A stretch of 23,578 bases of DNA from an uncultured Bacteroidales bacterium (GCA_905236955.1 CAJOQW010000004.1:1-23578); one strand, 5' to 3'; shown: positions 15,252 through 23,377, counted from the first letter of the stretch. Notes: generated by a model from the letters alone, not told the origin. Program-made: numbers and translations.

Positions 15252-16688
15252 TACCGGGAGTACCTTTTCCATCTGTATGCCGCGGGAACCTTTCACCAAT
15301 ATCACGCTGTCCTTGACAGGATGCCTGCCGAGTTCGAGGGCGAGGTCGCCCGAAGTGGGGAACCAGCCCTTGAACGGGCTGGACGAAGGGAGGGAGGCGT
15401 TCACAGGTATGGCCTGGCCTGCTTCAGTGCGTGCGTTCATGGGATTCTTCAAGCCCTCCGGAAGGGCTGCCGCCACCCCAAGCCGCACACCGGTGAGACT
15501 TCCTTCCGAAACGCAATCCACTATGGCTTTACGGAATTCTTCACCCACGAGATAGAACTTCAGTCCCGACCCCATCAGGCGGCGGACAATGGCCTTGTGT
15601 TCAGCGAGGGAGTCGGATCCAAGCTCGCGCATCTCGCCCAGAAGGGCCACTTTGGAGCGGTGGGTCATGCCTTCGAGGTTGCCGATGGCCACTGCCATTG
15701 AAGAAGGATTGGCGTTGTAAGCATCGATGATCAGGGTGTTCGTGTCCGTTTTCTGCATCTGGGAGCGCTGGTTGGCGGGAACATAGCCTTCGATCGCCTT
15801 TATGGCGGCGGCACGCGGTATGCCGAAATACTCCCCCACCGCAAGGGCGGCGAGGACATTCGTGGCGTTATATGCCCCCACCAGGCGGGTATGGACCTCG
15901 TTCCCGTCCGGAAGACGCAGCCCAAGGAAAGGATCGGCCGCCGTTGCAGGAAGCAACGAAACCCCCTGATAGCCAAGGCCGTAACCGAATACATGACATG
16001 GTTCGCGACGGGCCATGCCTACCAGGTCGGCGTCGTCCTGATTGAGGAATATCACCGAACCTTCATGGCTGCCCAGCCACTTGTAAAGTTCCCCTTTCGC
16101 AGCCTTGACGCCTTCAAAGGATCCGAACCCCAGCAAATGGGCCTTGCCTACATTCGTGATGAGTCCATACGAAGGCTGTGACACCTTCACGAGTTTGGCG
16201 ATGTCGTCGGGATGGGACGCCCCCATCTCGATGACAGCGACCTGGGTGGCGGGTGTCATCTTAAGGAGACTGAGCGGCACGCCTATGTCGTTGTTCAGGT
16301 TCCCCTGGGTGGCTGTCACTTCGAACTTCTCCCTCAGGACTGCGGCCATGAGTTCCTTCGTCGTGGTCTTGCCGTTCGTTCCGGTAAGGCCGATTACGGG
16401 GATATCGAGCTTGCGCCTGTGATATATGGCGAGTTCCTGCAGGGTACGGAACGGGTCTTCCACCTTTATGAATTTATCCTGCGGCAGAAGGTCCAGGCAT
16501 CCGGAAGAAGCCTCGACCACGGCCCAGGAGGCGCCTGCAGCGATGGCTTTGGAGGCATAGGCATTGCCGTCGAAATTCTCGCCTTTGAGGGCGAAGAATA
16601 TCTCGCCGCCACAAACGGCGCGACTGTCGGTAGTTACCCGGTAACCGCAGGCGGCATACAAGGAATAAAGGTCTTCTGTAGTAATCAT
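15246..16688 (-). CDS. murF: UDP-N-acetylmuramoyl-tripeptide:D-alanyl-D-alanine ligase with an unusual C-terminal insertion
   Basis: 480 residues from the ATG at 16688 (MITTEDLYSLY), 4 bases after the lptG stop; the in-frame Met at 16727 lies inside lptG and is less likely. Domain 1 (about 1-98) binds the UDP-substrate (TTDSRAVCGGEIFFALKGENFDG). The ATP-binding Mur domain begins with GLTGTNGKTTTKEL (100-113), followed by the family segments TQGNLNNDIGVPLSLL and AVIEMGASHPDDI. A third domain includes DAYNANPSSM and GEMRELG. MurF adds D-Ala-D-Ala to the muramyl tripeptide in the cytoplasm. Between FYLVGEEFRKA and FPTSGDLALEL, about 45 residues are inserted (about 398-443, 15357-15488), ahead of the final VILVKGSRG strand. 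The catalytic core seems intact, so the protein is probably functional. It ends the tgt-lptG-murF run. Confidence 0.93.
   Translation of the reverse strand: MITTEDLYSLYAACGYRVTTDSRAVCGGEIFFALKGENFDGNAYASKAIAAGASWAVVEASSGCLDLLPQDKFIKVEDPFRTLQELAIYHRRKLDIPVIGLTGTNGKTTTKELMAAVLREKFEVTATQGNLNNDIGVPLSLLKMTPATQVAVIEMGASHPDDIAKLVKVSQPSYGLITNVGKAHLLGFGSFEGVKAAKGELYKWLGSHEGSVIFLNQDDADLVGMARREPCHVFGYGLGYQGVSLLPATAADPFLGLRLPDGNEVHTRLVGAYNATNVLAALAVGEYFGIPRAAAIKAIEGYVPANQRSQMQKTDTNTLIIDAYNANPSSMAVAIGNLEGMTHRSKVALLGEMRELGSDSLAEHKAIVRRLMGSGLKFYLVGEEFRKAIVDCVSEGSLTGVRLGVAAALPEGLKNPMNARTEAGQAIPVNASLPSSSPFKGWFPTSGDLALELGRHPVKDSVILVKGSRGIQMEKVLPVL
15357..15488 (-). repeat. In-frame insertion in murF containing two inverted repeats
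   Basis: The DNA encoding the extra segment of MurF holds CCAGCCC-TTGAAC-GGGCTGG (15363-15382, 7-bp stem, 6-base loop) and AGCCCT-CCGGA-AGGGCT (15452-15468, 6-bp stem, 5-base loop). Their arms share the word AGCCC. The encoded peptide is rich in Ala, Pro, Ser and Asn and does not resemble the rest of MurF. The arrangement recalls palindromic elements that insert in frame in other bacteria. No second copy was noticed in this window. Boundaries are approximate. Confidence 0.4.
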
Positions 16689-16692
16689 ATAT

Positions 16693-17775
16693 TCATCGTC
16701 TCGCCCTGTCGTACAGCACGGCCGCAATTATGGCGAATATCACATTGGGCATCCACAGCGCAACCCCGGCCGGGAGTGTGCCGGTGAAGACGAACATCTG
16801 CGAGAAGCGCTGGAACAGGATATATGAGAAAGCAAGTGCGATACCTATCGCGAGATTCCACCCGATGCCGCCCCTTCGCTTCCGCGACGAAAGCGACACC
16901 CCGATGATCGTGAGGATGATGGCCGAGAACGGCATAGACCATCGTGTATGCTTCTCTATCTGGGCGTACATGACGTTGGAGTCCCCTCTCATCTTCTGAA
17001 CCTCGATAAGCTCGTCCAACTGCTTGCCGGGAAGGGTTTCCACCGTCTTTTCATTGTTGTAGAAGTCGGTGAGCTTCAGCGCTATGACGGTATCTTTCTT
17101 CTCCCCGCTCCGGACGCGGTCTTCCAGGCCGCCGGTATAGTCGCGGATGAACCAGTTGCGCAGGTGCCAGCCGTCCAGGGTACTGTCCCAGACGGCAGTC
17201 TCGGCCGTGAGCTTGCTCTTGATGCGGTTCTCCTCCACCGTCTCGAGGGTGAACTTGTATGCCGTGTTGTTCCAGGAACTGAAAGTTTCGACATATACGA
17301 ACTGTCCGGGAGCTATCTGGTAGTGGATGTCCCGCCGCCTGAACTTGTTGCGGGCCTCCTTGATATACTGCATCTCGAAATACACCCGCCCAGAATTCGC
17401 CTCGGGGATGATGTAGAGGTTGAGCATCAACGAGAGCAGCGCTATGAAGGTGGCCGTGCAGATGTAGGGCACCATCATGCGACCGTAACTTATGCCGCCC
17501 GACAATATGGCGATGATCTCGGAATTGGAGGCCATGCGGGAGGTGAAGAAGATGACTGTGATGAACACGAACAGGGGGCTGAACATGTTTATGAAGTACG
17601 GCACCCAGTTCACGTAATAATCGAAGATTATGGCATGGAGGGGAGCCTTGTACTGCACGAAGTCGTCTATTTTCTCGGAAATGTCGAAGATGATGACTAT
17701 GAAGATGATGAGGAGCAGCGCCACGAAGAAAGTGACGATGAACCTGCGCGATATGTATTTATCTATCTTCTTCAT
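16693..17775 (-). CDS. lptG: LPS export permease of the LptF/LptG (YjgP/YjgQ) family
   Basis: 360 residues. The N-terminus MKKIDKYISRRFIVTFFVAL is typical of the family. Hydrophobic segments at about 13-33, 55-77, 97-120, 280-297, 300-318 and 330-352 fit a six-helix permease, with a periplasmic jellyroll-like region in between (about 125-270). The sequence around PYFINMFSPLFVFITVIFF and SEIIAILSGGISYGRMM (about 57-105) matches the conserved first-half helices. These proteins pair with LptB and hand lipopolysaccharide to LptC and LptA. LptF and LptG cannot be separated with certainty from one sequence; LptG is my preference. Its ATG overlaps the tgt stop (ATGA) and murF starts 4 bases after its stop. 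Confidence 0.9.
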   Translation of the reverse strand: MKKIDKYISRRFIVTFFVALLLIIFIVIIFDISEKIDDFVQYKAPLHAIIFDYYVNWVPYFINMFSPLFVFITVIFFTSRMASNSEIIAILSGGISYGRMMVPYICTATFIALLSLMLNLYIIPEANSGRVYFEMQYIKEARNKFRRRDIHYQIAPGQFVYVETFSSWNNTAYKFTLETVEENRIKSKLTAETAVWDSTLDGWHLRNWFIRDYTGGLEDRVRSGEKKDTVIALKLTDFYNNEKTVETLPGKQLDELIEVQKMRGDSNVMYAQIEKHTRWSMPFSAIILTIIGVSLSSRKRRGGIGWNLAIGIALAFSYILFQRFSQMFVFTGTLPAGVALWMPNVIFAIIAAVLYDRARR

Positions 17776-18902
17776 ATTCTGGCGCTTAACCTGGGCACCA
17801 CGGAATCTTTCCAGGTGGCGAAGTCACCTGCCGCGATATGCTCGCGGGCAGTGCGTACGAGGTCGAGGTAGAAAGCGAGGTTGTGTTCGCTCGCCACCAT
17901 GGCCGCGAACATCTCCCCGGCTATGAACAGGTGCCTCAGATAGGCCTTGGTATATGTCTTGTCTACAAAAGACGTTCCTGCCGGGTCGAGCGGGGAGAAG
18001 TCGTCCTTCCATTTCCCGTTGCGAAGGTTCATGATGCCGTTCCAGGTGAAAACCATGGCGTTACGCCCGTTGCGGGTAGGCATCACGCAATCGAACATGT
18101 CCACTCCGCGGGCAATGCCTTCCAGAATGTTGGCGGGGGTACCCACCCCCATGAGGTAACGCGGCCTGTCCTGTGGCATGAGGGGGACGGTGAAGTCAAG
18201 CATCTCGTACATTTTCTCCGTCGGCTCCCCTACGGCAAGGCCGCCGATGGCATAACCGTCTGCATCGAACTGCAAGGCATGCTCCACCGCCTCCCGACGG
18301 AGATCGGGATAGACGCATCCCTGGATGATCGGGAAGAAACTCTGGTCGTAGCCATACAGGGGGGATGTCCGGGCGAACCGGTCCGCGAACCTGTCGAGCC
18401 ACCTTTTGGTGAGATCGAGCGACTTCTTGGCATATGAATGGTCGGCATCGCCGGGACAACATTCATCCAGTGCCATCATGATGTCGGCTCCTATGACCCT
18501 TTGGGTGTCGACGTTGTTTTCGGGAGTGAAGATATGCCTTGAGCCGTCGATATGCGAACGGAATTCGCAGCCGTCAGGCGTGAGCTTGCGGATTGGAGCT
18601 AGGGAGAACACCTGATAACCGCCGCTGTCGGTAAGGATGGGACGGTCCCAGTTCTCGAAGGCGTGCAGCCCCCCGGCTTCCCGGAGGACATCCAGTCCGG
18701 GCCTGAGATACAGGTGGTATGTGTTGCCCAGGATGATCTGCGCCCCGATATCGTCCCGCAGGTCGCGGTGATAGACCCCTTTCACGCTCCCGACGGTGCC
18801 GACAGGCATGAAGATGGGGGTGAGTATGTCTCCGTGACCGGTATGGATCACACCGCTGCGGGCGGCGGAGAGGGGATCTGTTGCAGTCAGTGTGAACTTC
18901 AT
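17772..18902 (-). CDS. tgt: tRNA-guanine transglycosylase, Bacteroidota type without the zinc cysteines
   Basis: 376 residues. The family signatures are clear: MPVGTVGSVKG (32-42), ILGNTYHLYLRPG (57-69), LTDSGGYQVFS with general acid D92, the substrate-contact region IGGLAVGEP (219-227), MGVGTPANILEGI (251-263) and the nucleophile D271 in DMFDCVMPTRNGRN. It exchanges guanine-34 of tRNAs with GUN anticodons for preQ1, the committed tRNA step to queuosine. The canonical zinc-binding CxCxxC is absent: PLDPAGTSFVDKTYTKAYL replaces it, while H340 is kept. Bacteroides Tgt as I remember it has a similar cysteine-less segment, so this is probably a lineage trait. First gene of the tgt-lptG-murF run, with a perfect -7 box about 17 bases upstream. 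Confidence 0.96.
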   Translation of the reverse strand: MKFTLTATDPLSAARSGVIHTGHGDILTPIFMPVGTVGSVKGVYHRDLRDDIGAQIILGNTYHLYLRPGLDVLREAGGLHAFENWDRPILTDSGGYQVFSLAPIRKLTPDGCEFRSHIDGSRHIFTPENNVDTQRVIGADIMMALDECCPGDADHSYAKKSLDLTKRWLDRFADRFARTSPLYGYDQSFFPIIQGCVYPDLRREAVEHALQFDADGYAIGGLAVGEPTEKMYEMLDFTVPLMPQDRPRYLMGVGTPANILEGIARGVDMFDCVMPTRNGRNAMVFTWNGIMNLRNGKWKDDFSPLDPAGTSFVDKTYTKAYLRHLFIAGEMFAAMVASEHNLAFYLDLVRTAREHIAAGDFATWKDSVVPRLSARI

Positions 18903-18918
18903 AAAACAAAATAACCTT

Positions 18919-18926
18919 CAAAGATA
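18919..18926 (-). promoter_or_regulatory. -7 box for tgt-lptG-murF
   Basis: On the minus strand this reads TATCTTTG, a perfect TAnnTTTG box, with a predicted leader of about 10 bases before the tgt ATG at 18902. No convincing -33 TTG was found at the expected spacing. Confidence 0.5.
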
Positions 18927-18947
18927 CAAAAATACCGTGAAATCTTT

Positions 18948-18955
18948 TATTTTTG
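18948..18955 (+). promoter_or_regulatory. -7 box for the nucleoside transporter gene
   Basis: On the plus strand this reads TATTTTTG, a perfect TAnnTTTG box, with a predicted leader of about 30 bases before the ATG at 18993. It is divergent from the tgt box in a 90-base AT-rich intergenic region. The -33 element is weak. Confidence 0.5.
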
Positions 18956-18992
18956 CACAACTCAACCAAGCAGAAATCTAAACAAGTCACTT

Positions 18993-20276
18993 ATGGAGAA
19001 TAAGAACATCAGCCTGCGCCTGATCGTGATGAACTTCCTGGAGTTCGCCGTATGGGGCGCATACCTCACCTCCCTCGGCCGGTACCTCGGCAACATCGGC
19101 CTTGGGCCGCAGATCAAATGGTTCTTCGCGATGCAGGGCATTGTCTCCCTCTTTATGCCGACCTTGATGGGCATCCTGGCGGACAAGTGGATGCAGGCCC
19201 AGAAAGTGCTCTCGCTCTGCCACGGCCTGGCAGGCCTCTTCATGATCGGAGCCGGGCTGTACGCCCATAGCGCGGGTGCCAACGTAGGGTTCGCCCCGCT
19301 CTTTACCCTCTATTCCATCAGCCTTGCCTTCTTCATGCCCACGATTGCCATATCCAACTCTGTGGCATTCAATGCCTTGTCAATGGCCGGGAAAGATACG
19401 GTCAAGGATTTCCCTCCGATCCGCGTCTTCGGCACGATCGGCTTCATTTGCTCGATGCTGGCGACCAATTTCGTCAAGATTGGCGGCACTGCAATGCAGG
19501 AAAGCTACACCCAGTTGCTCTCATCCGGCATCCTGTCCCTGATCCTCTGCGGCTACGCGCTGACCATGCCTCCATGCCCCGTCAACAAGGACAAGGGCGG
19601 CTCCCTCGCCGAGGCCTTCGGGCTCAAAGCCTTCTCCTTGTTCAAGCAGGGACAGTTCGCCGTTTTCTTCATCTTCTCGATGTTGTTGGGTGCGGCGCTC
19701 CAGATCACCAACGGCTACGCCAACACCTTCCTGGGATCCTTCGCGGCCAATCCGGCCTATTCGGACGCTTTCGCCGTCAAGAATTCCAACGCCCTTATCG
19801 CCATTTCCCAGGGCTCGGAAACCCTGTGCATCCTGCTGATCCCCTTCTTCATGAAGAAATTCGGCATCAAGAAAGTGATGCTCATCTCGATGTTCGCCTG
19901 GGTCCTTCGCTTCGCCTTTTTCGGGCTGGGCGACCCCGGTATGCCCGGGGTACTGCTCTTCATCCTGAGCTGCATCGTATATGGCATGGCCTTTGACTTC
20001 TTCAACATCTCCGGCGCCCTCTACGTCAACGAGAACACGTCCGAAGACATACGTTCTTCGGCCCAGGGCCTGTTCATGCTGATGACCAACGGCTTGGGCG
20101 CCACCATCGGCACCTTGGCGGCCGGAAAGGTCGTAGAAGCCTGCGACGTGTTCAACACCCCCGCCAACTGGCCCAAGGCATGGTTCATCTTCGCTGCATA
20201 CGCCCTCGTGGTCGGAATCCTGTTCATGATATTCTTCAAGGACCCCTCCAAGCAGAAGAAAACCGCAGAAGCATAG
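18993..20276 (+). CDS. MFS nucleoside:H+ symporter-like permease (NupG family)
   Basis: 427 residues with about 12 hydrophobic segments. The N-terminal LIVMNFLEFAVWGAYLTSLG, then GIVSLFMPTLMGILADKWM (about 48-66), matches the nucleoside:H+ symporter branch of the major facilitator superfamily as found in Bacteroidota. DFPPIRVFGTIGFI (about 138-151) corresponds to the conserved loop and start of helix 5. The second half contains FFMKKFGIKKVMLISM and ALYVNENTSEDIRSSAQGL. The likely role is proton-driven uptake of nucleosides across the inner membrane; the exact substrate range is not visible. It is transcribed alone, with its own promoter. Its stop TAG is directly followed by the opposite-strand stop of the FimB/Mfa2-like gene, so no terminator fits between them. 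Confidence 0.88.
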   Translation: MENKNISLRLIVMNFLEFAVWGAYLTSLGRYLGNIGLGPQIKWFFAMQGIVSLFMPTLMGILADKWMQAQKVLSLCHGLAGLFMIGAGLYAHSAGANVGFAPLFTLYSISLAFFMPTIAISNSVAFNALSMAGKDTVKDFPPIRVFGTIGFICSMLATNFVKIGGTAMQESYTQLLSSGILSLILCGYALTMPPCPVNKDKGGSLAEAFGLKAFSLFKQGQFAVFFIFSMLLGAALQITNGYANTFLGSFAANPAYSDAFAVKNSNALIAISQGSETLCILLIPFFMKKFGIKKVMLISMFAWVLRFAFFGLGDPGMPGVLLFILSCIVYGMAFDFFNISGALYVNENTSEDIRSSAQGLFMLMTNGLGATIGTLAAGKVVEACDVFNTPANWPKAWFIFAAYALVVGILFMIFFKDPSKQKKTAEA

Positions 20277-21026
20277 TCAGATACTGCCGCCGTCCTTCCA
20301 GGAACCAATTTCTATCCCCAGACCGGCGGAAAGGAGTTTGACGTGAACCCGGATATCGGCAAGATCCTCCTGACTCCAATCATAGCCGAGCCTGGCAAGT
20401 TCCCCCGCAAGGTCCCAGTCCCACGACTGCCCTGCGGGGGTCCTGCTTTCGAAAAGCAGACGAAGCGAGGAGTCGCTCCCCTGGCAGGGGACGCGGACCG
20501 ATGCGGCGCCATCCTCCACATCGAGCTGGAAACGGAATTCCCCCGACACCGGCTCCAGTCCAGGCAGGCCCGTGCCGACCACGTTCCCGCATACCGATAT
20601 GTCGTATCGCCACGGCTCAACTCCTTCTTCGAAATCGATGAAGACCGTCGCAAAGCGCTTGTGCAGGTCGAGCAGCACTTCACATTCCTCATACTCCGCC
20701 AGCATATGGGAAGAGTCGGCCCATATGCTGTCGCATTGGCGTCCGGGCGGCACCGAAATCCCTGCGCCGTTATCCAGCAGGCACACCAGGTCCACCCCGC
20801 CTTTCTCGACCGCGATCCAGCAGTCGGGTTCGGCCGCGCTGAGACCGACCTCCTTCGTCCCTCCCGAATCGGACACCCGCACTCCCACTGGCAGCCCGCC
20901 TGCGATGGACAGGCTCCTTTCGGAGAGCCGCAGATGGATGTTCGCCGGACAGGCGCTTCTGTCCTCCTTTATGCTGCATGCCGTTACAAACACCAGCAAA
21001 ACACTGATTATCAATATCCTTCTCAT
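20277..21026 (-). CDS. FimB/Mfa2-like fimbrial anchor lipoprotein
   Basis: 249 residues. A lipoprotein signal with lipobox VTAC puts the lipidated cysteine at C17. After it, CSIKEDRSACPANIHLRLS has the CxxxDxxxCP pattern of FimB/Mfa2 family anchors, which in Porphyromonas cap and anchor fimbriae at the outer membrane. The middle (about 105-200) contains FATVFIDFEEGVEPWRYDIS, compatible with the two transthyretin-like domains of that family, but the protein is shorter than typical members (around 300 residues). Its ATG overlaps the stop of the OmpA-like lipoprotein gene (ATGA). No fimbrillin gene follows, because the next gene downstream is the convergent transporter. Family assignment rests mainly on the N-terminal motif. 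Confidence 0.68.
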   Translation of the reverse strand: MRRILIISVLLVFVTACSIKEDRSACPANIHLRLSERSLSIAGGLPVGVRVSDSGGTKEVGLSAAEPDCWIAVEKGGVDLVCLLDNGAGISVPPGRQCDSIWADSSHMLAEYEECEVLLDLHKRFATVFIDFEEGVEPWRYDISVCGNVVGTGLPGLEPVSGEFRFQLDVEDGAASVRVPCQGSDSSLRLLFESRTPAGQSWDWDLAGELARLGYDWSQEDLADIRVHVKLLSAGLGIEIGSWKDGGSI

Positions 21027-22888
21027 AGTTTAGCAATAATGTCATACTTGTTTTTCAGTCCAGAGATCTCGGGGTCGAGATTGCCCCTGTGCACGAACGA
21101 CGGGTCCGCCTCGCACGCCCTCAAATAGCTTTCCACCGCCAGCCTGTCCTCGCCGTTCCTGGCATGGATGATGGCCTTCATATAATCCACTTTGGGACCT
21201 CCCGGAAGATTCTCCAGGACCGACATCGCCGAGGCGTTGTAGTCAAGGGCGCAATAAGCCACCGCGGTATTGAGGTCGCCATAGGGCCTGAGGATTGTGA
21301 CCGCAGTCTTGTAATCGCGGTCCCGGATGGCCTGGACACCGCGCATGTACATGGTGTCGGGCACCGTCGTATGGACGGTATCCTTCACCATCCCCCTGCG
21401 GTGCATGTAGAAATTGAAGCGGACCACCCTCAAATGAGGATAGATCTTTTCCCTGAGATGCTTGTAAAGCGGCTCTTTCGACAGAGCCCTCTCCCTGGCG
21501 TCGGGATCCGCTATCGCCCATGAGGCGGAAATGGATTCTTTCTGTTCCCTGGTCAACGAACTGTCCGCCGACACCATCTCCCGGAACAAGTCCCAGTCTT
21601 CGGGAATGGCCCTTGGGATGAAATCCACATGTATCCCGTTGCGGGAGCGCATGCCCGAATAATAGCTGCACACGGCCTCGCTGCGCTGCTGGGAGAGCCC
21701 TTTGTTGAAGGCCCACGTCCCTTCGGGAGAGCAGGATGCCCCGACCACTATCGAGTCCATGTCGAACTCCCCGCTTCCCAGCAGATCTTCGAGGGTCCCG
21801 GCGATCCTTTCCATCTCGAAGGCATTGTTGCCGAGAGAGGCGTCCACTTGGGCACTCCCCTCCGCGAATTCTATATAGCAGGCAGTATTAGCCTCCACCC
21901 TCCGTTCGGTTATCTTGAGCAGATACCTGTCGACAGGGTCCACCAGGGTGCTGAGGGAAGAGATGTAGAATGTAAGAGGCTTCGTCCGGGGTATGCCGCA
22001 GACCTCGCGGTCTTCCTCGAAAACTCCCCCGCTGAGACTGATCTCGGCCTTCCGCACGCCCGGACCCACCGGGATGGTCTGTACATAATGATAGACGATA
22101 TCCCCGTTTACGGAGGTTATCACGCTGTCCAGACGGAGTCCGTCCTTCACTATGGGGGCCTTGACGTATCGGGCATACATCTTCCCGGTCATGCCCTTCC
22201 TTCGGTTGTTGAGCCTGAGCCTGAAACTGTCGGTGTAGTGCTCGACGGCCTCGCGCTCGGTGACCCCGTATATCGATGCGAACGCCTCGTCAGAGACATA
22301 GCTGCTGTCACGTTTCAGCGCATATATCTGGGGCAGGTTGCGCTTCAGGAAGATTTCGAGCTGCCCGGAACGAATAAAGATGGTGGTGTCCGAGACGATA
22401 CTTTGCAGGAAGCGTTCATATCGCTGATAACCACGCAATTGCGCCTTGCGATACTGCTCTCCTGTAATGAAGATGGGCTCCAGGGCGGTGCTCTCGCCGG
22501 AAACCTTCAGCACGGGCTGCAGCCGCAGCTGCCAGAAGCTTTCCACCATGGCGCCGGGCACTGACACGTCGAAGCGCAGGTCCACTTTGCCATGCCTTTC
22601 CGCCACATTCCTGAATCTGGCGCTGACGACCGCGGGAGAGATGTAGTCACTTGCCACCATCTCCCCGTTCTCATCCTTCACCGCTTTCATTATCAGCATC
22701 TCCCGTCCCTGGGCGTCGGAAACCCTGAGCGTATCGTCAACGCGGGTATCCACTTGTATTTCGGATGGGTGTATATCCTGGGACATGCTGAGCCCCGGGG
22801 AAAGGGATCCGCTCTTGACCGCTTCCACCTTGTTTGCGGAAGAGCAGGCACATAGTGTCGAGAGTATCGCAAGGGCAAGGCGTTTCAT
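21023..22888 (-). CDS. OmpA-like outer-membrane lipoprotein with TPR-like C-terminus
   Basis: 621 residues. A short lipoprotein signal ends in LCAC, giving lipidated C15. The N-terminal half (about 40-335) is beta-rich with a helical insert at about 145-225 and resembles no family I can name; a relation to DUF3868-type fimbrial-locus proteins is possible. Residues about 336-430 look like an OmpA C-terminal, peptidoglycan-binding domain: ACYIEFAEGSAQVDAS, DSIVVGASCSPEGTWAFNKG, then LSQQRSEAVCSYY. The last part (about 510-605) has helical repeats resembling TPRs (YMRGVQAIRDRDYKTAVTIL; DYMKAIIHARNGEDRLAVES). It probably sits at the outer membrane and contacts the cell wall. Its start lies 2 bases after the ssb stop, and it overlaps the FimB/Mfa2-like gene by 4 bases; together they suggest a surface-appendage assembly or anchoring unit. 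Confidence 0.75.
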   Translation of the reverse strand: MKRLALAILSTLCACSSANKVEAVKSGSLSPGLSMSQDIHPSEIQVDTRVDDTLRVSDAQGREMLIMKAVKDENGEMVASDYISPAVVSARFRNVAERHGKVDLRFDVSVPGAMVESFWQLRLQPVLKVSGESTALEPIFITGEQYRKAQLRGYQRYERFLQSIVSDTTIFIRSGQLEIFLKRNLPQIYALKRDSSYVSDEAFASIYGVTEREAVEHYTDSFRLRLNNRRKGMTGKMYARYVKAPIVKDGLRLDSVITSVNGDIVYHYVQTIPVGPGVRKAEISLSGGVFEEDREVCGIPRTKPLTFYISSLSTLVDPVDRYLLKITERRVEANTACYIEFAEGSAQVDASLGNNAFEMERIAGTLEDLLGSGEFDMDSIVVGASCSPEGTWAFNKGLSQQRSEAVCSYYSGMRSRNGIHVDFIPRAIPEDWDLFREMVSADSSLTREQKESISASWAIADPDARERALSKEPLYKHLREKIYPHLRVVRFNFYMHRRGMVKDTVHTTVPDTMYMRGVQAIRDRDYKTAVTILRPYGDLNTAVAYCALDYNASAMSVLENLPGGPKVDYMKAIIHARNGEDRLAVESYLRACEADPSFVHRGNLDPEISGLKNKYDIIAKL

Positions 22889-22890
22889 GG

Positions 22891-23238
22891 CTACATCTCG
22901 TTTGCCAGGGAATCTTCGCCTTCGATGAGGCGCATCCTGATGGCCTGCACTTCCGAAGAAACGTGCTCGAGGCCGTCACTGCCCATGAATTTATTGTTCC
23001 TGATCCTTCCCACGACTTCTATCTTGCAACCCTTCCTTACCATGTCCAGGTCCGGCATTCCCTTGCCATCCCATGCGTTAACCCTGTGCCAGGTGGTGTC
23101 TATCTTCGCGACGCCCATCGGATCGCGGTAAGCCCTCGACGTTGCTACCGAGAACCGGCATACCTTCCTTCCGGAGATGTCCTGCACATTTGCAGTCCCT
23201 ACCATCCCCCTGAGTTCAACTCTGTTCAATTGTTCCAT
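22891..23238 (-). CDS. ssb: Single-stranded DNA-binding protein, short form without acidic tail
   Basis: 115 residues from the ATG at 23238 (MEQLNRVELRGMVGTANVQ); the open frame extends upstream only through a TTG and carries no SSB sequence. The OB-fold is clear: NRVELRGMVG (5-14), CRFSVATSRAYRD, the aromatic strand TTWHRVNAWDG, and KGCKIEVVGRIRNNKF. The protein ends in EGEDSLANEM and lacks both the flexible glycine/glutamine-rich linker and the acidic DDxIPF-type tip that recruits partner proteins in standard SSBs. It may therefore be a secondary SSB or PriB-like paralogue. It is the first gene of the run with the OmpA-like and FimB/Mfa2-like lipoproteins, an odd partnership that may simply reflect shared transcription. 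Confidence 0.9.
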   Translation of the reverse strand: MEQLNRVELRGMVGTANVQDISGRKVCRFSVATSRAYRDPMGVAKIDTTWHRVNAWDGKGMPDLDMVRKGCKIEVVGRIRNNKFMGSDGLEHVSSEVQAIRMRLIEGEDSLANEM

Positions 23239-23295
23239 ATCATATCGTTTAAAAATCGTGGCGAACCCGGCCGCGCGGTCCTCGTCGCCCGGATG

Positions 23296-23303
23296 CAAAG
23301 GAA
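23296..23303 (-). promoter_or_regulatory. Weak candidate -7 box for ssb
   Basis: On the minus strand this reads TTCCTTTG, one mismatch from TAnnTTTG, about 57 bases upstream of the ssb ATG. No clear -33 TTG accompanies it. It is the best match seen between the ssb start and the right-edge gene. Confidence 0.25.
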
Positions 23304-23358
23304 AGCAAGAGTTTGCAGAAAAATCCGCTTTCAAACGTTTACGGGGCAACTTTTTATG

Positions 23359-23377
23359 TTTTCGGGGAAGCCGAAAA
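23359..23377. repeat. Inverted repeat in the ssb upstream region
   Basis: TTTTCGG (23359-23365) and CCGAAAA (23371-23377) form a 7-bp stem with a 5-base loop. It lies in the 251-base non-coding region 23239-23489 between ssb and the right-edge gene. No T-run follows on either strand, so an intrinsic terminator is unlikely. Apart from this, the hairpin at 23461-23487 and the weak box at 23296, I see nothing in that region. Confidence 0.3.
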
